A stretch of DNA of 22,168 bases from JAYPUG01 sp038117265 (GCA_038117265.1 JAYOFO010000045.1:1-22168), one strand, 5' to 3'; counted from the stretch's first letter, positions 1-8,413 are shown. Translations and numbers: made by a program. Notes: generated from the letters alone by a model not told the origin.

Positions 1-386
1 TGGGCGTGGTGCGCGCGGAGTTCCTGCGCGCGCGCAACTTCGACTATGTGCGCGCGGCGCGTGCGCTCGGCCTGTCGAACGGCATCATCATGTTCCGCCA
101 CGTGCTGCCCAACGCCATGGTGGCGACGATCACGCTCCTGCCCTTCACGCTGGTCGGGGGGCTGACGGCGCTGACCGGCCTCGACTTCCTCGGTCTCGGC
201 CTGCCGCCCGGCTCCCCGTCGCTGGGCGAGTTGCTGAAGCAGGCGAAGGAGAATTTCAACGCCGAATGGCTTACATTCGCGGCGTTCTTCTCGATCACCA
301 TCATGCTGACCCTGGTGGTGTTCGTCGGCGAGGCGGTGCGCGACGCGTTCGACCCGCGCAAGCAGATATCCGGAGACCGTGGCTGA
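1..386 (+). CDS. yejE: Peptide ABC transporter permease, YejE-type (3' part)
   Basis: This is the C-terminal part of an inner-membrane permease of the DppC/OppC class; the 5' end lies outside the window. The visible 127 or so residues carry the EAA loop that docks on the ATPase (AARALGLSNG followed by RHVLPNA), a hydrophobic segment with LTGLDFLGLGLPPGSPSLGE, a last membrane helix (TIMLTLVVFVGEAV) and the typical ending RDAFDPRK. The wording of the loop and the LPPGSPSLGELL stretch resembles YejE, the permease that imports microcin C-like or other oligopeptides with YejA and YejB in Enterobacteria and Rhizobia. The stop TGA overlaps the ATG of the next gene (TGATG), so the two are probably translationally coupled. 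The substrate here is inferred only. Confidence 0.9.
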   Translation, partial: GVVRAEFLRARNFDYVRAARALGLSNGIIMFRHVLPNAMVATITLLPFTLVGGLTALTGLDFLGLGLPPGSPSLGELLKQAKENFNAEWLTFAAFFSITIMLTLVVFVGEAVRDAFDPRKQISGDRG

Positions 387-2017
387 TGGCCGAACCGCTT
401 CTCCAGGTCCGCGACCTCTCGGTCGACTTCTCGACGCCCGGCGGGCGGGTCCACGCCGTGCGCAACGTCTCGTTCGACATCGGCGCGGGCGAGACGCTGG
501 CGCTGGTCGGCGAGTCCGGCTCGGGAAAATCGGTCAGCGCCCTGTCGGTGCTGCAGCTCCTGCCCTATCCCGTAGCGCGTCACCCGTCGGGATCGATCGT
601 CTTCGAGGGCACGGAGCTGATGGGCGCGCCCGACGCGACCCTGCGCGGCATTCGCGGCAACGACATCGCGATGATCTTCCAGGAGCCGATGACATCGCTG
701 AACCCGCTGCACACGATCGAGAAGCAGGTCAACGAGGTGCTGTTCGTCCACAAGGGGCTGTCGCGGGCTGCGGCCCGGGTACGCACGCTGGAGCTGCTGG
801 ACCTCGTCGGCCTGGCCGAGGCCGAGAAGCGTCTCAACGCCTATCCCCACGAACTGTCGGGCGGACAGCGTCAGCGCGTGATGATCGCCATGGCGCTGGC
901 CAACGAGCCCAAGCTGCTGATCGCGGACGAGCCGACCACGGCGCTGGACGTCACCATCCAGGCCCAGATTCTTGAACTGCTCGCCGACCTGCAGGCCAAG
1001 TTCGGCATGTCGATGCTGTTCATCACCCACGACCTGGGGATCGTGCGCAAGATGGCCGACCGGGTGGCCGTCATGCGCAACGGCGAGGTCGTCGAGGAAG
1101 GCGCGACGGAGACGATCTTCGAGACGCCAGCCCACGACTACACGCGCGCGCTGCTCGACGCCGAGCCGTCAGGCGTTGCCCACACCCCTGCACCCGACGC
1201 ACCGAAGATCGTCGGCGCCGACGATCTGAAGGTCTGGTTCCCCATCAAGGCCGGCGTCTTCCGGCGCGTCGTCGACCATGTGCGCGCGGTCGACGGCATT
1301 ACCTTCGAGGTGCGCGAGGGACAGACCGTGGGCGTCGTGGGCGAGTCGGGTTCCGGGAAGACGACCCTCGGGCTGGCGCTGCTGCGGCTGATCTCCTCGG
1401 ACGGCCCCGTCGAGTTCGAAGGACGGCGGATCGAGGGCCTGCGCTCGGCCGAGATGCGGCCGCTGCGGCGCGAGATGCAGATCGTGTTCCAGGACCCCTA
1501 CGGCTCGCTGTCGCCGCGCATGTCGATCGCCCAGATCATCGAAGAGGGGCTCAAGGTCCACAATCTGGGCACCAGCGCGGCCGAGCGCGACGAAATGATC
1601 GTGCAGGTGATGCAGGAGGTCGGGCTCGACCCGGCGACGCGGCACCGCTTTCCGCACGAATTCTCGGGCGGCCAGCGCCAGCGTGTCGCGATCGCGCGGG
1701 CGCTCGTCCTGCGCCCGAAGTTCATCGTGCTCGACGAGCCGACCTCGGCCTTGGACCGTTCGGTCCAGGCCCAGATCATCGACCTGCTGCGCGACCTGCA
1801 GGCCCGGCACAAGCTCGCCTACCTATTCATCAGCCACGACCTCAAGGTGGTGCGCGCGATCTCGAACCACGTGATCGTCATGCGCGACGGCAAGGTCGTC
1901 GAACAGGGTGCGGCCGACGAGATCTTCGAGCAGCCGCGCGAGGCCTATACCCGGGCCTTGTTGGCCGCCGCGTTCGACCTTGCCGCCATCGGTGCGGGCG
2001 AGGCCGTCGCCACCTGA
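386..2017 (+). CDS. yejF: Double ATP-binding protein of a YejF-type peptide ABC transporter
   Basis: A 543-residue cytoplasmic ATPase with two complete ABC cassettes fused in tandem, the length and layout of YejF (a DppD-DppF fusion). Cassette 1 has Walker A GESGSGKS at about 42-49, signature LSGGQRQRV at about 157 and Walker B LLIADEPTTALD at about 177. Cassette 2 has Walker A GESGSGKTT at about 319, signature FSGGQRQRV at about 426 and Walker B FIVLDEPTSALD at about 446. H-loop histidines are visible in FITHD and FISHD, so both sites should hydrolyse ATP. An open frame continues upstream to about 266, but ATG 386 was chosen because it overlaps the permease stop and begins the conserved opening MAEPLLQVRDLSVDF. 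The protein powers the import of peptides through the preceding permease; the exact ligand is unknown. Confidence 0.93.
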   Translation: MAEPLLQVRDLSVDFSTPGGRVHAVRNVSFDIGAGETLALVGESGSGKSVSALSVLQLLPYPVARHPSGSIVFEGTELMGAPDATLRGIRGNDIAMIFQEPMTSLNPLHTIEKQVNEVLFVHKGLSRAAARVRTLELLDLVGLAEAEKRLNAYPHELSGGQRQRVMIAMALANEPKLLIADEPTTALDVTIQAQILELLADLQAKFGMSMLFITHDLGIVRKMADRVAVMRNGEVVEEGATETIFETPAHDYTRALLDAEPSGVAHTPAPDAPKIVGADDLKVWFPIKAGVFRRVVDHVRAVDGITFEVREGQTVGVVGESGSGKTTLGLALLRLISSDGPVEFEGRRIEGLRSAEMRPLRREMQIVFQDPYGSLSPRMSIAQIIEEGLKVHNLGTSAAERDEMIVQVMQEVGLDPATRHRFPHEFSGGQRQRVAIARALVLRPKFIVLDEPTSALDRSVQAQIIDLLRDLQARHKLAYLFISHDLKVVRAISNHVIVMRDGKVVEQGAADEIFEQPREAYTRALLAAAFDLAAIGAGEAVAT

Positions 2018-2036
2018 GCGGCCCGACGACCCACCC

Positions 2037-2972
2037 ATGGCCGTCCTAATCATCGCCCCCCACGAACGCCCCGACTGGTGGGCGGCGCAGCTGACGCATA
2101 TCGATCCGTCGCTCGATGTGCGGACCTGGCCCGACGCGGGCGATCCCGCCGACATCCGGTACGCGCTGGCCTGGAAGCCGCCGCACGGCGCGCTGGCGGC
2201 CTTTCCCAACCTCGAGGTCGTGTATTCGCTAGGCGCGGGCGTCGATCACCTGTTCCGCGACCCGGAGTTTCCCGACGGCGTTGCGGTTTCGCGCGTCGTC
2301 GACCCGTATCTGACAGCCGGCATGCGCGAATACGTACTGCTCCACGTGCTGCGCTACCACAAGGGCCAGCCCGTCTTCGACGCCCAGCAGCGCGACCATG
2401 TCTGGGACGACCGCGCGCGCGAGCTGAAGCAGGCCGACGAGCGCCAGGTCGGCATCCTCGGCCTGGGCGAGCTGGGCGGCACCTGCGCCCGCGCGCTCGC
2501 CGCGCTCGGCTTCGACGTGGCCGGCTGGAGCCGGACGCCGAAGGACTTGGCGGGGATCGCCTGCTTCGACGGGCACGGCGGGCTCGATGCGCTGCTCGGG
2601 CGTTCGGAAATCCTCGTCTGCCTGCTGCCCCTGACAGACGAGACCGAAGGCATCCTCTGCGCCGACCTGTTCGCGCGGCTGCCGAAGGGTGCGTTCCTGA
2701 TCAACGCGGGGCGCGGCGGCCACCTGGTCGAGGACGATCTGATCCCCGCCCTGGAATCGGGCCGGCTGGCGCATGCCACGCTCGACGTGTTTCGCGAAGA
2801 ACCCCTGCCCGACGGCCACCCGTTCTGGGATCACCCGCGGATCACGGTGACGCCGCACGCGGCCTCGATCACCGATCCGCGCTCGGTGGCGCGCCGGATC
2901 GCCGGGGATATCGCGCGCGTCGCGGCCGGTGCGGAGCCGGCCAACCGGGTCGATCGGGCGGCCGGTTACTAG
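2037..2972 (+). CDS. ghrA: D-isomer 2-hydroxyacid dehydrogenase, GhrA-type glyoxylate/hydroxypyruvate reductase
   Basis: A 311-residue NAD(P)H-dependent dehydrogenase, the usual length for GhrA, which reduces glyoxylate to glycolate and hydroxypyruvate to glycerate in the cytoplasm. The Rossmann fold shows GILGLGELGG at about 139-148. The catalytic triad of the family is visible: Arg226 in NAGRGGHL, Glu255 in FREEPLP and His274 in TPHAAS. The N-terminal part contains the substrate-domain text VYSLGAGVDHL. ATG 2037 is the first start after the yejF stop, 19 bp upstream, and gives the conserved opening MAVLIIAP; no clear Shine-Dalgarno sequence is seen. The short gap suggests co-transcription with the transporter. 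The gene converges on the GST at 2985 with only 12 bp between stops. Substrate preference cannot be read from the sequence. Confidence 0.88.
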   Translation: MAVLIIAPHERPDWWAAQLTHIDPSLDVRTWPDAGDPADIRYALAWKPPHGALAAFPNLEVVYSLGAGVDHLFRDPEFPDGVAVSRVVDPYLTAGMREYVLLHVLRYHKGQPVFDAQQRDHVWDDRARELKQADERQVGILGLGELGGTCARALAALGFDVAGWSRTPKDLAGIACFDGHGGLDALLGRSEILVCLLPLTDETEGILCADLFARLPKGAFLINAGRGGHLVEDDLIPALESGRLAHATLDVFREEPLPDGHPFWDHPRITVTPHAASITDPRSVARRIAGDIARVAAGAEPANRVDRAAGY

Positions 2973-2984
2973 CCGACCCGACCC

Positions 2985-3605
2985 TCAAGCCAGATCGATG
3001 TTCACCCATTTCCCGAACGCGGGGCGGCTAGCGAACGAATCGTACCAGCGCCGCACGTTCGGCGCGTCGATGCGGTCGATGTCGAGGCTGAACCAGCGAT
3101 GCGCGATCGGCGCGATCGGGATGTCGGCCAAGGTCATCGCGCCGCCCGCCACATAGGCGTTGGCCGCGAGCTGGACGTCGAGGACGGCCATCGCCGCGTT
3201 CCACTGTTCCAGCGCCGCGGCGATGCGCCCCGCGTCGCGGTCCTCGGGTTTCGTGCGCACCAGCCCGATGAACACCGGCACATGGCGCGGCGCGAGCAGC
3301 GACAGCTCCCAGTCCATCCAGCGCTCCACCGTCTGGCGCTCGGCAAAGCCCGACGGGTAGAGCCCGCTCTTCGTCTTGCGGGCCAGATAGCGGATGATGG
3401 AATTCGACTCCCACATCAAGAACCCGTCGTCGATGACGACAGGCACCCGGCCGTTCGGGTTCATCGCCAGATATTCCGGCGTGTCGTTGCGCCCGTTTGC
3501 GCCGCCGATGTCGTTGTCGTGCTCGTAGGACAGCCCCGCCTCGTCGCAGAACCACAGGACCTTCTGGACCTTGGTGGACGTCACGCGCCCGAGGATCTTC
3601 AGCAT
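2985..3605 (-). CDS. Glutathione S-transferase family protein
   Basis: A 206-residue soluble protein with the two-domain GST plan. The N-terminal thioredoxin-like domain (about 1-80) has LGRVTSTKVQKVLWFCDEAGL with Ser/Thr at about 9-11 as the probable glutathione-activating residues, the cis-proline region GRVPVVIDD and the gamma-glutamyl binding ESNSIIRYLA. The all-helical C-terminal domain contains YVAGGAMTLADIPIAPI, the usual N-capping/hydrophobic-staple region. The ending PNVRRWYDSFASRPAF is typical. It lies downstream of the flavin monooxygenase on the same strand but is separated from it by an intrinsic terminator at 3621-3656, so it may depend on read-through or on its own promoter. 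Reaction and substrate are not predictable; bacterial GSTs of this type often act on glutathione disulfides or electrophiles. Confidence 0.9.
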   Translation of the reverse strand: MLKILGRVTSTKVQKVLWFCDEAGLSYEHDNDIGGANGRNDTPEYLAMNPNGRVPVVIDDGFLMWESNSIIRYLARKTKSGLYPSGFAERQTVERWMDWELSLLAPRHVPVFIGLVRTKPEDRDAGRIAAALEQWNAAMAVLDVQLAANAYVAGGAMTLADIPIAPIAHRWFSLDIDRIDAPNVRRWYDSFASRPAFGKWVNIDLA

Positions 3606-3620
3606 CGTGTCTCTCCATCC

Positions 3621-3656
3621 GAAAAAGGAAGGGGCCGCGCGAGCGCGGCCCCTTCC
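3621..3656 (-). terminator. Rho-independent terminator of the flavin monooxygenase gene
   Basis: A perfect 13-bp stem (arms 3627-3639 and 3644-3656) closes a four-base loop (3640-3643). Read on the minus strand it is followed directly by TTTTTC (3626-3621). It stands 27 bp after the stop of the monooxygenase gene (3684) and 15 bp before the GST start codon (3605), so it ends the upstream transcript or attenuates entry into the GST gene. No T-run follows on the plus strand. Confidence 0.85.
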
Positions 3657-3683
3657 CGGCGTTTCCTCGATCTTGTGTCGAGT

Positions 3684-4994
3684 TTACTCGGCGGCGGCGG
3701 CCATGTCGTGGCCGGCCTTCGCCGTGACTGCGTCCAGCGCCGGCTTCACCACCGCGTTGAACTCCTCCATGTTCTTGATGACCTTCTCCTTGGGCATCTG
3801 GGCATAGTGGTAGATCAGGGTGATGAACTCGGCCGGCATCCGCTCCCACTGCACGACGAGCTGGTCGCGGACCGATTCGGCCGTGCCGATGCAGTAGAGG
3901 CCGGAATCGAGCATCGAGCCGATGACGTCGGCCTCGTCGAGCTTCCGGCGGCCCATCGCGGCGTAGAAGTTCTTCCAGATGTCGAAGTCGTGGGCCATGA
4001 CTGCATCGACCGCCGCGTCGTAGCTCTCGGCGATCTGCAGCCAGCGCACGATGTTCTGGTTCTGGCCGGGCAGCCAGTTGAAGCCCGACTTCGCCGCCGC
4101 CGACGCGTACTGGTCGCCCAGCGGCGCCAGCGTGTCGATGTTGGTGAAGTAGGTCGGGATGAAGCCCATCTTCGCCGCATAGTCGATCGTCTCGGGGCTG
4201 CCGCTGCCCGACACGAAGACCGGCGGGTGCGGGTCCTGGTAGGGCGCCGGACAGACCGAGATGTTCACGACGTTTTTGTTCTCGTCCACCTCGTCATGTG
4301 CGCCCAGCCGCTGGGTCACGCCGACCTGGGCGAGCTGCCAGTCGTCGACACCGGTGTCGCCCGGATACGGGATCTGCCAGGTGCTGCCCTTGTGATTCAT
4401 CGAATCCTGAGTCCAGGCCTTGAGCACGATCTCGATGTTCTCCTCGAACACGTCGCGATTGTGCTGGTCGTTGGCGACGTCCTTGTCCGTGATCGTGAAC
4501 CCGCTCTGCGCAAAACCCGCGCCGACGGCCGTCTGGTTGTTCTTGGCCGCGGTCGGCGACTTGGTCGAGGTCGTGCCGTAATGCTGGCCGAAGACGTTCG
4601 TCCAGCGGCTCTGGTAGCCGCGCGCGAAACCGACGAAGCTGCGCCCCTGGGTCAGGTGATCGATGATCGCCGTCTCTTCGGCAACCCGGATCGGGTTCTG
4701 GATGCTCATCACGTAGCCAAGCTGGCCGACACGCACGTTCTTTGTGATTGCCGCCCAGTAAGCGTCCATGATCGCCGGCGCCGGGCCGACCTCGTAGCCT
4801 TCCGACCAGAAGTGATGCTCGATCGTGGCAACGCCCCAGAAATTCTGCTCGTCGGCCGACTTGATGACCTCGTGCCAACCCTGCAGCGTCTCCTGGTAGC
4901 GTTCCTTGTTGCGACCGATCGGGCGGAGCTTTTCGCGCTCCTCCTCGCTCTCGGCGTGAATGACCGGATAGGTCTGCAGAATCGGTTTTACCAT
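3684..4994 (-). CDS. LLM-class (luciferase-like) flavin-dependent oxidoreductase
   Basis: A 436-residue member of the bacterial-luciferase-like monooxygenase superfamily, which uses reduced FMN (or F420) bound in a TIM barrel to oxidise small organic molecules. Visible family features are WGVATIEHHFWSEG near residue 55-65, GQLGYVMSIQNPIRVAEETAIIDHLTQGR with the GRSFVGFARGYQ stretch, and HPPVFVSGSGSPETIDYAAKMGF in the second half. The reading frame is open to 5171, but ATG 4994 was chosen because GGGAGG (5001-5006) lies six bases upstream and the family text starts there (MVKPILQTYP). It is divergent from the TPR-sulfotransferase across an AT-rich region with a TATAAT box, and is closed by the terminator at 3621-3656. 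Its substrate is unknown. Confidence 0.88.
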   Translation of the reverse strand: MVKPILQTYPVIHAESEEEREKLRPIGRNKERYQETLQGWHEVIKSADEQNFWGVATIEHHFWSEGYEVGPAPAIMDAYWAAITKNVRVGQLGYVMSIQNPIRVAEETAIIDHLTQGRSFVGFARGYQSRWTNVFGQHYGTTSTKSPTAAKNNQTAVGAGFAQSGFTITDKDVANDQHNRDVFEENIEIVLKAWTQDSMNHKGSTWQIPYPGDTGVDDWQLAQVGVTQRLGAHDEVDENKNVVNISVCPAPYQDPHPPVFVSGSGSPETIDYAAKMGFIPTYFTNIDTLAPLGDQYASAAAKSGFNWLPGQNQNIVRWLQIAESYDAAVDAVMAHDFDIWKNFYAAMGRRKLDEADVIGSMLDSGLYCIGTAESVRDQLVVQWERMPAEFITLIYHYAQMPKEKVIKNMEEFNAVVKPALDAVTAKAGHDMAAAAE

Positions 4995-5084
4995 CAAGAG
5001 CCTCCCTGGGGCGTCGAACGAGATCGAATTGTGATCCGTTTCTAGCGCTCCGGTATCCCAAATACAAATTATGAGAAATAATAC

Positions 5085-5113
5085 ATTATATAAAAGACAT
5101 GTATATCTAAAGA
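5085..5113 (-). promoter_or_regulatory. Putative promoter of the flavin monooxygenase
   Basis: On the minus strand an exact TATAAT (5085-5090) stands about 90 bases upstream of the start codon at 4994. A weak -35 candidate (TTTAGA, 5106-5111) lies 15 bases further upstream. The surrounding 50 bases are strikingly AT-rich in an otherwise GC-rich window. The -10 box is seen; promoter activity is inferred. Confidence 0.45.
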
Positions 5114-5128
5114 TTTCGCCCCTGCCGC

Positions 5129-5172
5129 CCGGACACCCGCAAACCGCATGCCGGACGCCCGCAAACCGCATG
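5129..5172. repeat. 22-bp tandem direct repeat, two copies
   Basis: Two adjacent 22-base units (5129-5150 and 5151-5172) differ at one base only (a/g at the eighth position); the shared core is CCCGCAAACCGCATG. They lie between the divergent monooxygenase and TPR-sulfotransferase genes, next to the AT-rich promoter stretch. They look like a pair of operator sites spaced by about two helical turns, but a chance duplication is possible. Confidence 0.6.
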
Positions 5173-5252
5173 ACAGATTCACGCGCACTTCTTCATAATA
5201 CCCTTGTTTCCTCTCGGTTACCGGTACTCGGCGAAGCGCACGCACGCATGTC

Positions 5253-7040
5253 ATGACGTCGACCGACAACCTATTCAAGAAGGCAGAAGAACATGTTGGC
5301 GCCGGCCGGCTGGAGGCTGCGATCGGCACCTACAAATCCCTTTTGCGGCACAACCCGAAGGATGTGCGGGCAATGTATCGTCTCGGCGTCGTGCTTCTGA
5401 TGCAGGGTCGTTACGCGGACGGCGAGGAACGGCTGCGCGCATGCCTGTGCCTGCGCCCCGGCGATGCAGACATCCTCTACAGCCTCGGCCGCGCCTGCCT
5501 GGCACAGGGCCGTAATGCCGAGGCCGTCGAAGTCGCGAAGCGCGGCATTCAGGTGGCGCCGAGCCGGCCGGACCTTCACGCGCTGTTGGGAGATGCCTAT
5601 TTTCTTGGCGGACATCCGCAATGGGCCTTCGAGGTATATGAAAAGACGCTCGAGCTGAACCCCAGGGATCTGCGCACGCGTGTCAACATCGCCCTGGCGA
5701 TCGCCCGCCTGAGTAGTCGAAACGACGCCGTCGCATTCATGCGACCTGCCTACGAAGAAGCCGGCGATCGCAAGGAGATCGCGCTCGCCTTTGCCAAGAG
5801 TCTGCGCATCGAAGGCGCGTTCGACGAGGCGCTGGAGGTGATCGACAGGGTGCTGGAGAGTGCGCCGGGCGACCTCGATGTCATCGCGTGCAAGGCCGGC
5901 ATTCTCGATCGGACGGGCGACAATTCCGGCGCGGCGGCAATGCTTCTGCCGCATCTCGAGAGCGACGCCCCGACCTCGGACTTCGTGCAGATTTGCGGAC
6001 TCACCGCACTTAACCAGAACGAGCCGCTGCTGCCGATCGACAGGGTGGTTACGCTCGTAGAATCCTTCGCCGCAAGGCGACAGCCCAACATCTATGAGCG
6101 CCGCAGCCTGCTGTTCACGCTCGCGGAGCTCCTGGAAATCAAGGGCGAGTATGCGCGCGCCTTCGAGGCCTGTCTGCGGGCCAATGCCGAGATAACGCTC
6201 GCCTATGACGTGGCGGCGACCCGCGACCGGTTCGCCGGATATCGCGAGATTTTCTCGGCCGACCGGTTGCCCGGTCTGCCCCGGGCATCGAATCGCTCGA
6301 CGCGGCCGCTCTTCATTGTCGGCATGCCGCGCTCGGGGACGAGCCTGATCGAGCAAATCCTCGACAGCCACCCGGATGTCGCCGGGGCCGGCGAGTTGAC
6401 CGACATTCCGTTCGCCACGCGTCGGATCGGGGGATACCCGCGGGGGATCGCTGATATGGAATCAGGCGATCTCGATGCGATCGCAGCATCCTATTTCGAT
6501 ACGCTCGATTCCGTATCCGCCGAAACGCGCCACGTGACGGACAAGATGCCGATCAACTTCGAGCATCTCGGGTTCATCCGCCAGGTGCTGCCCGGTGCAC
6601 GAATCATTCATTGCCGGCGTCACCCGCTCGATGTCTGCTTGTCGTGTCTGTTCATCAATTTTCAGAATGAAAATAGGTTCGCCAACGGGCTCGAGAGCCT
6701 CGCCGACTACTACCGCCATTACCACGCGCTGATGGATTTCTGGGCCGAGAACCTCGACCTGCCGCGCTTCGAGTTGCGCTATGACGATTTGGTCGACGAC
6801 CCCCGGGCCACGATCGCGGCCGTGCTCGAATTCTGCGACCTGCCCTGGGATGATGCGTGCCTCGCCTTCGACCGCAACCGGCGCCGGGTGATGACGGCGA
6901 GCTACGCCCAGGTCCGGCGCCCCATCAACCGCGCGGGCCTCGGCCGGTATGCGAAGTATGCGCGCGAGCTCGCCCCGCTGGCCGAGGCGCTCGCCGTGGA
7001 GATCGCGCGCTACGAAGCCGGAGGTCGGGCCGGCGGCTAG
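5253..7040 (+). CDS. Tetratricopeptide repeat-sulfotransferase fusion protein
   Basis: A 595-residue protein with two parts. Residues 1 to about 235 are a run of about six TPR units, for example AAIGTYKSLLRHNPKD, and AFEVYEKTLELNPRDL. Residues of about 350-590 form a PAPS-dependent sulfotransferase domain. The 5'-phosphosulfate loop is visible as LFIVGMPRSGTSLIEQIL (about 353-370) and the 3'-phosphate site as HCRRHPLDVCLSC (about 452). The family transfers sulfate from PAPS to hydroxyl groups, and the TPR part probably binds a protein or glycan partner. There is no signal peptide or membrane segment, so a cytoplasmic location is likely. ATG 5253 fits the start of the first TPR. Its stop TAG overlaps the stop of the convergent aminopeptidase gene within one CTAG. 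The acceptor molecule is unknown. Confidence 0.9.
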   Translation: MTSTDNLFKKAEEHVGAGRLEAAIGTYKSLLRHNPKDVRAMYRLGVVLLMQGRYADGEERLRACLCLRPGDADILYSLGRACLAQGRNAEAVEVAKRGIQVAPSRPDLHALLGDAYFLGGHPQWAFEVYEKTLELNPRDLRTRVNIALAIARLSSRNDAVAFMRPAYEEAGDRKEIALAFAKSLRIEGAFDEALEVIDRVLESAPGDLDVIACKAGILDRTGDNSGAAAMLLPHLESDAPTSDFVQICGLTALNQNEPLLPIDRVVTLVESFAARRQPNIYERRSLLFTLAELLEIKGEYARAFEACLRANAEITLAYDVAATRDRFAGYREIFSADRLPGLPRASNRSTRPLFIVGMPRSGTSLIEQILDSHPDVAGAGELTDIPFATRRIGGYPRGIADMESGDLDAIAASYFDTLDSVSAETRHVTDKMPINFEHLGFIRQVLPGARIIHCRRHPLDVCLSCLFINFQNENRFANGLESLADYYRHYHALMDFWAENLDLPRFELRYDDLVDDPRATIAAVLEFCDLPWDDACLAFDRNRRRVMTASYAQVRRPINRAGLGRYAKYARELAPLAEALAVEIARYEAGGRAGG

Positions 7041-8413
7041 CGCGCGAAGCGGTCGGCGAGCATCGCCCAGGCCACACGCAACCCCTGCGCCTCGCCGCCC
7101 TCGGGCCGCCCGGGACGCGTGCCCATGTTCCAGGCCATGATGTCGAAATGGGCCCACGGCACATCGTCGTCGACGAACTCCTGCAGGAACAGGGCCGCCG
7201 TGATCGCGCCGCCGAACGGCCCGTCGCTGGCGGACGAGACATCCGCGACCTTGCTGTCGATCAGCCGGCGATAGGGCTTGTGCAGGGGCAGGCGCCAGAC
7301 CGGGTCCGCCGTCGCGGCCGCGTGCCTTTCGAGATCGGCGTAGAGCCGGTCGTCGTTCGAGAAGACCGCGGCGATGCCCGCACCCACCGCGACCCGCGCC
7401 GCGCCCGTCAGGGTCGCGAAGTCCAGCAGCACGTCGGGCTTCTCGGTGCTCGCCTCGTACAGGCAGTCGCCGATGACCAGCCGCCCCTCGGCATCGGTGT
7501 TCTGGTTTTCCACCGTGATCCCCTTGCGCGTCTGCAGCACGTCCCACGGCCGGTAGGCGTTGCCCGCGACCGCATTCTCGACCGCACCGATCAGCACGCG
7601 CAGGCGGACCGGCAGCTTGGCCGCCATGATCAGCTGGCCGAGCGCCAGCGCGTGGGCCGCCCCGCCCATATCCTTCTTCATCCGCAGCATTCCGGCGGCC
7701 GGCTTGAGGTCGAGGCCGCCCGTGTCGAAACACACGCCCTTGCCCACCAGGGTGACGCGGGGCCCCCGCGTGCCCCAACGCATGTCGATCAGGCGCGGCG
7801 CGTCGTCGGACGCGCGCCCGACCATATGGATCATCGGGTAGTTCGCCTTCAGCAGCGCGTCGCCCACCGTGATCCGCACCTTCGCGCCGAACGTCCGGCC
7901 CACCTTGCGTGCCTCGCCGGCCAGTTCCGACGGCCCCATATCCTCGGCCGGCGTGTTGATCAGATCGCGCAGCAACGTCGTCGCATCGAGCATGCGCGCG
8001 ACCGCCGCCCGGTCGGCGTTAGCCGGCCAGACCAGGTCGGGCCGTTCGAGCTTCGGCTTGCGGTAGCGGGTGAACTCGTAGGCGGCAAGGCCCCAGCCCA
8101 GCGCCGCGTCATCGGCCATGGCGCGCGAAACCCGGCCGACGATCCGGTAGCTGCCCATGGGCAGCCTCGCCGCCAGGTCCGACCAGGACCACATGTCGGT
8201 CTCGGGACCGGTGACGAAGACCACCCGCTCGGGCCGTCCGTCGGCGGCCGGCAGGATTGCCCTGTCGCCCGTCTTGCCGCGGAACCCCGTGCCATCCAGC
8301 CAGGCGCGCCGCGCCGCCGTCTGATCGGTGCGCCATTCCGCGACCTTCTCGACATCCAGGACGGTGATGGGGAGCGTGTCCTTGCGCTCGCGGGCGATCA
8401 GATTGTGCGGCAC
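7037..8413 (-). CDS. Leucyl aminopeptidase family (M17) protein
   Basis: A 458-residue cytoplasmic metallo-aminopeptidase of family M17, which removes N-terminal residues from peptides with two divalent metal ions. The catalytic C-terminal domain carries VGKGVCFDTGGLDLKP with metal/catalytic Lys225 and Asp230, MKKDMGGAAHALAL, and the family signature NTDAEGRL at 305-312. The N-terminal domain (about 1-150) is divergent, as in the shorter alphaproteobacterial M17 proteins annotated as leucyl aminopeptidases distinct from PepA. The start is GTG at 8413 with AGAGG about nine bases upstream; the opening is (GTG)PHNLIARE. It is transcribed away from the lipocalin-like gene across about 150 bases and converges on the sulfotransferase gene with a 4-base overlap. 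Confidence 0.92.
   Translation of the reverse strand: MPHNLIARERKDTLPITVLDVEKVAEWRTDQTAARRAWLDGTGFRGKTGDRAILPAADGRPERVVFVTGPETDMWSWSDLAARLPMGSYRIVGRVSRAMADDAALGWGLAAYEFTRYRKPKLERPDLVWPANADRAAVARMLDATTLLRDLINTPAEDMGPSELAGEARKVGRTFGAKVRITVGDALLKANYPMIHMVGRASDDAPRLIDMRWGTRGPRVTLVGKGVCFDTGGLDLKPAAGMLRMKKDMGGAAHALALGQLIMAAKLPVRLRVLIGAVENAVAGNAYRPWDVLQTRKGITVENQNTDAEGRLVIGDCLYEASTEKPDVLLDFATLTGAARVAVGAGIAAVFSNDDRLYADLERHAAATADPVWRLPLHKPYRRLIDSKVADVSSASDGPFGGAITAALFLQEFVDDDVPWAHFDIMAWNMGTRPGRPEGGEAQGLRVAWAMLADRFAR

Noticed and set aside
3099..5045. Long plus-strand open frame opposite the GST and flavin monooxygenase genes
   Set aside because: It is antisense to two genes with clear family motifs, reads as Arg/Val/Asp-rich text without any recognisable domain, and arises from GC-rich codon bias.
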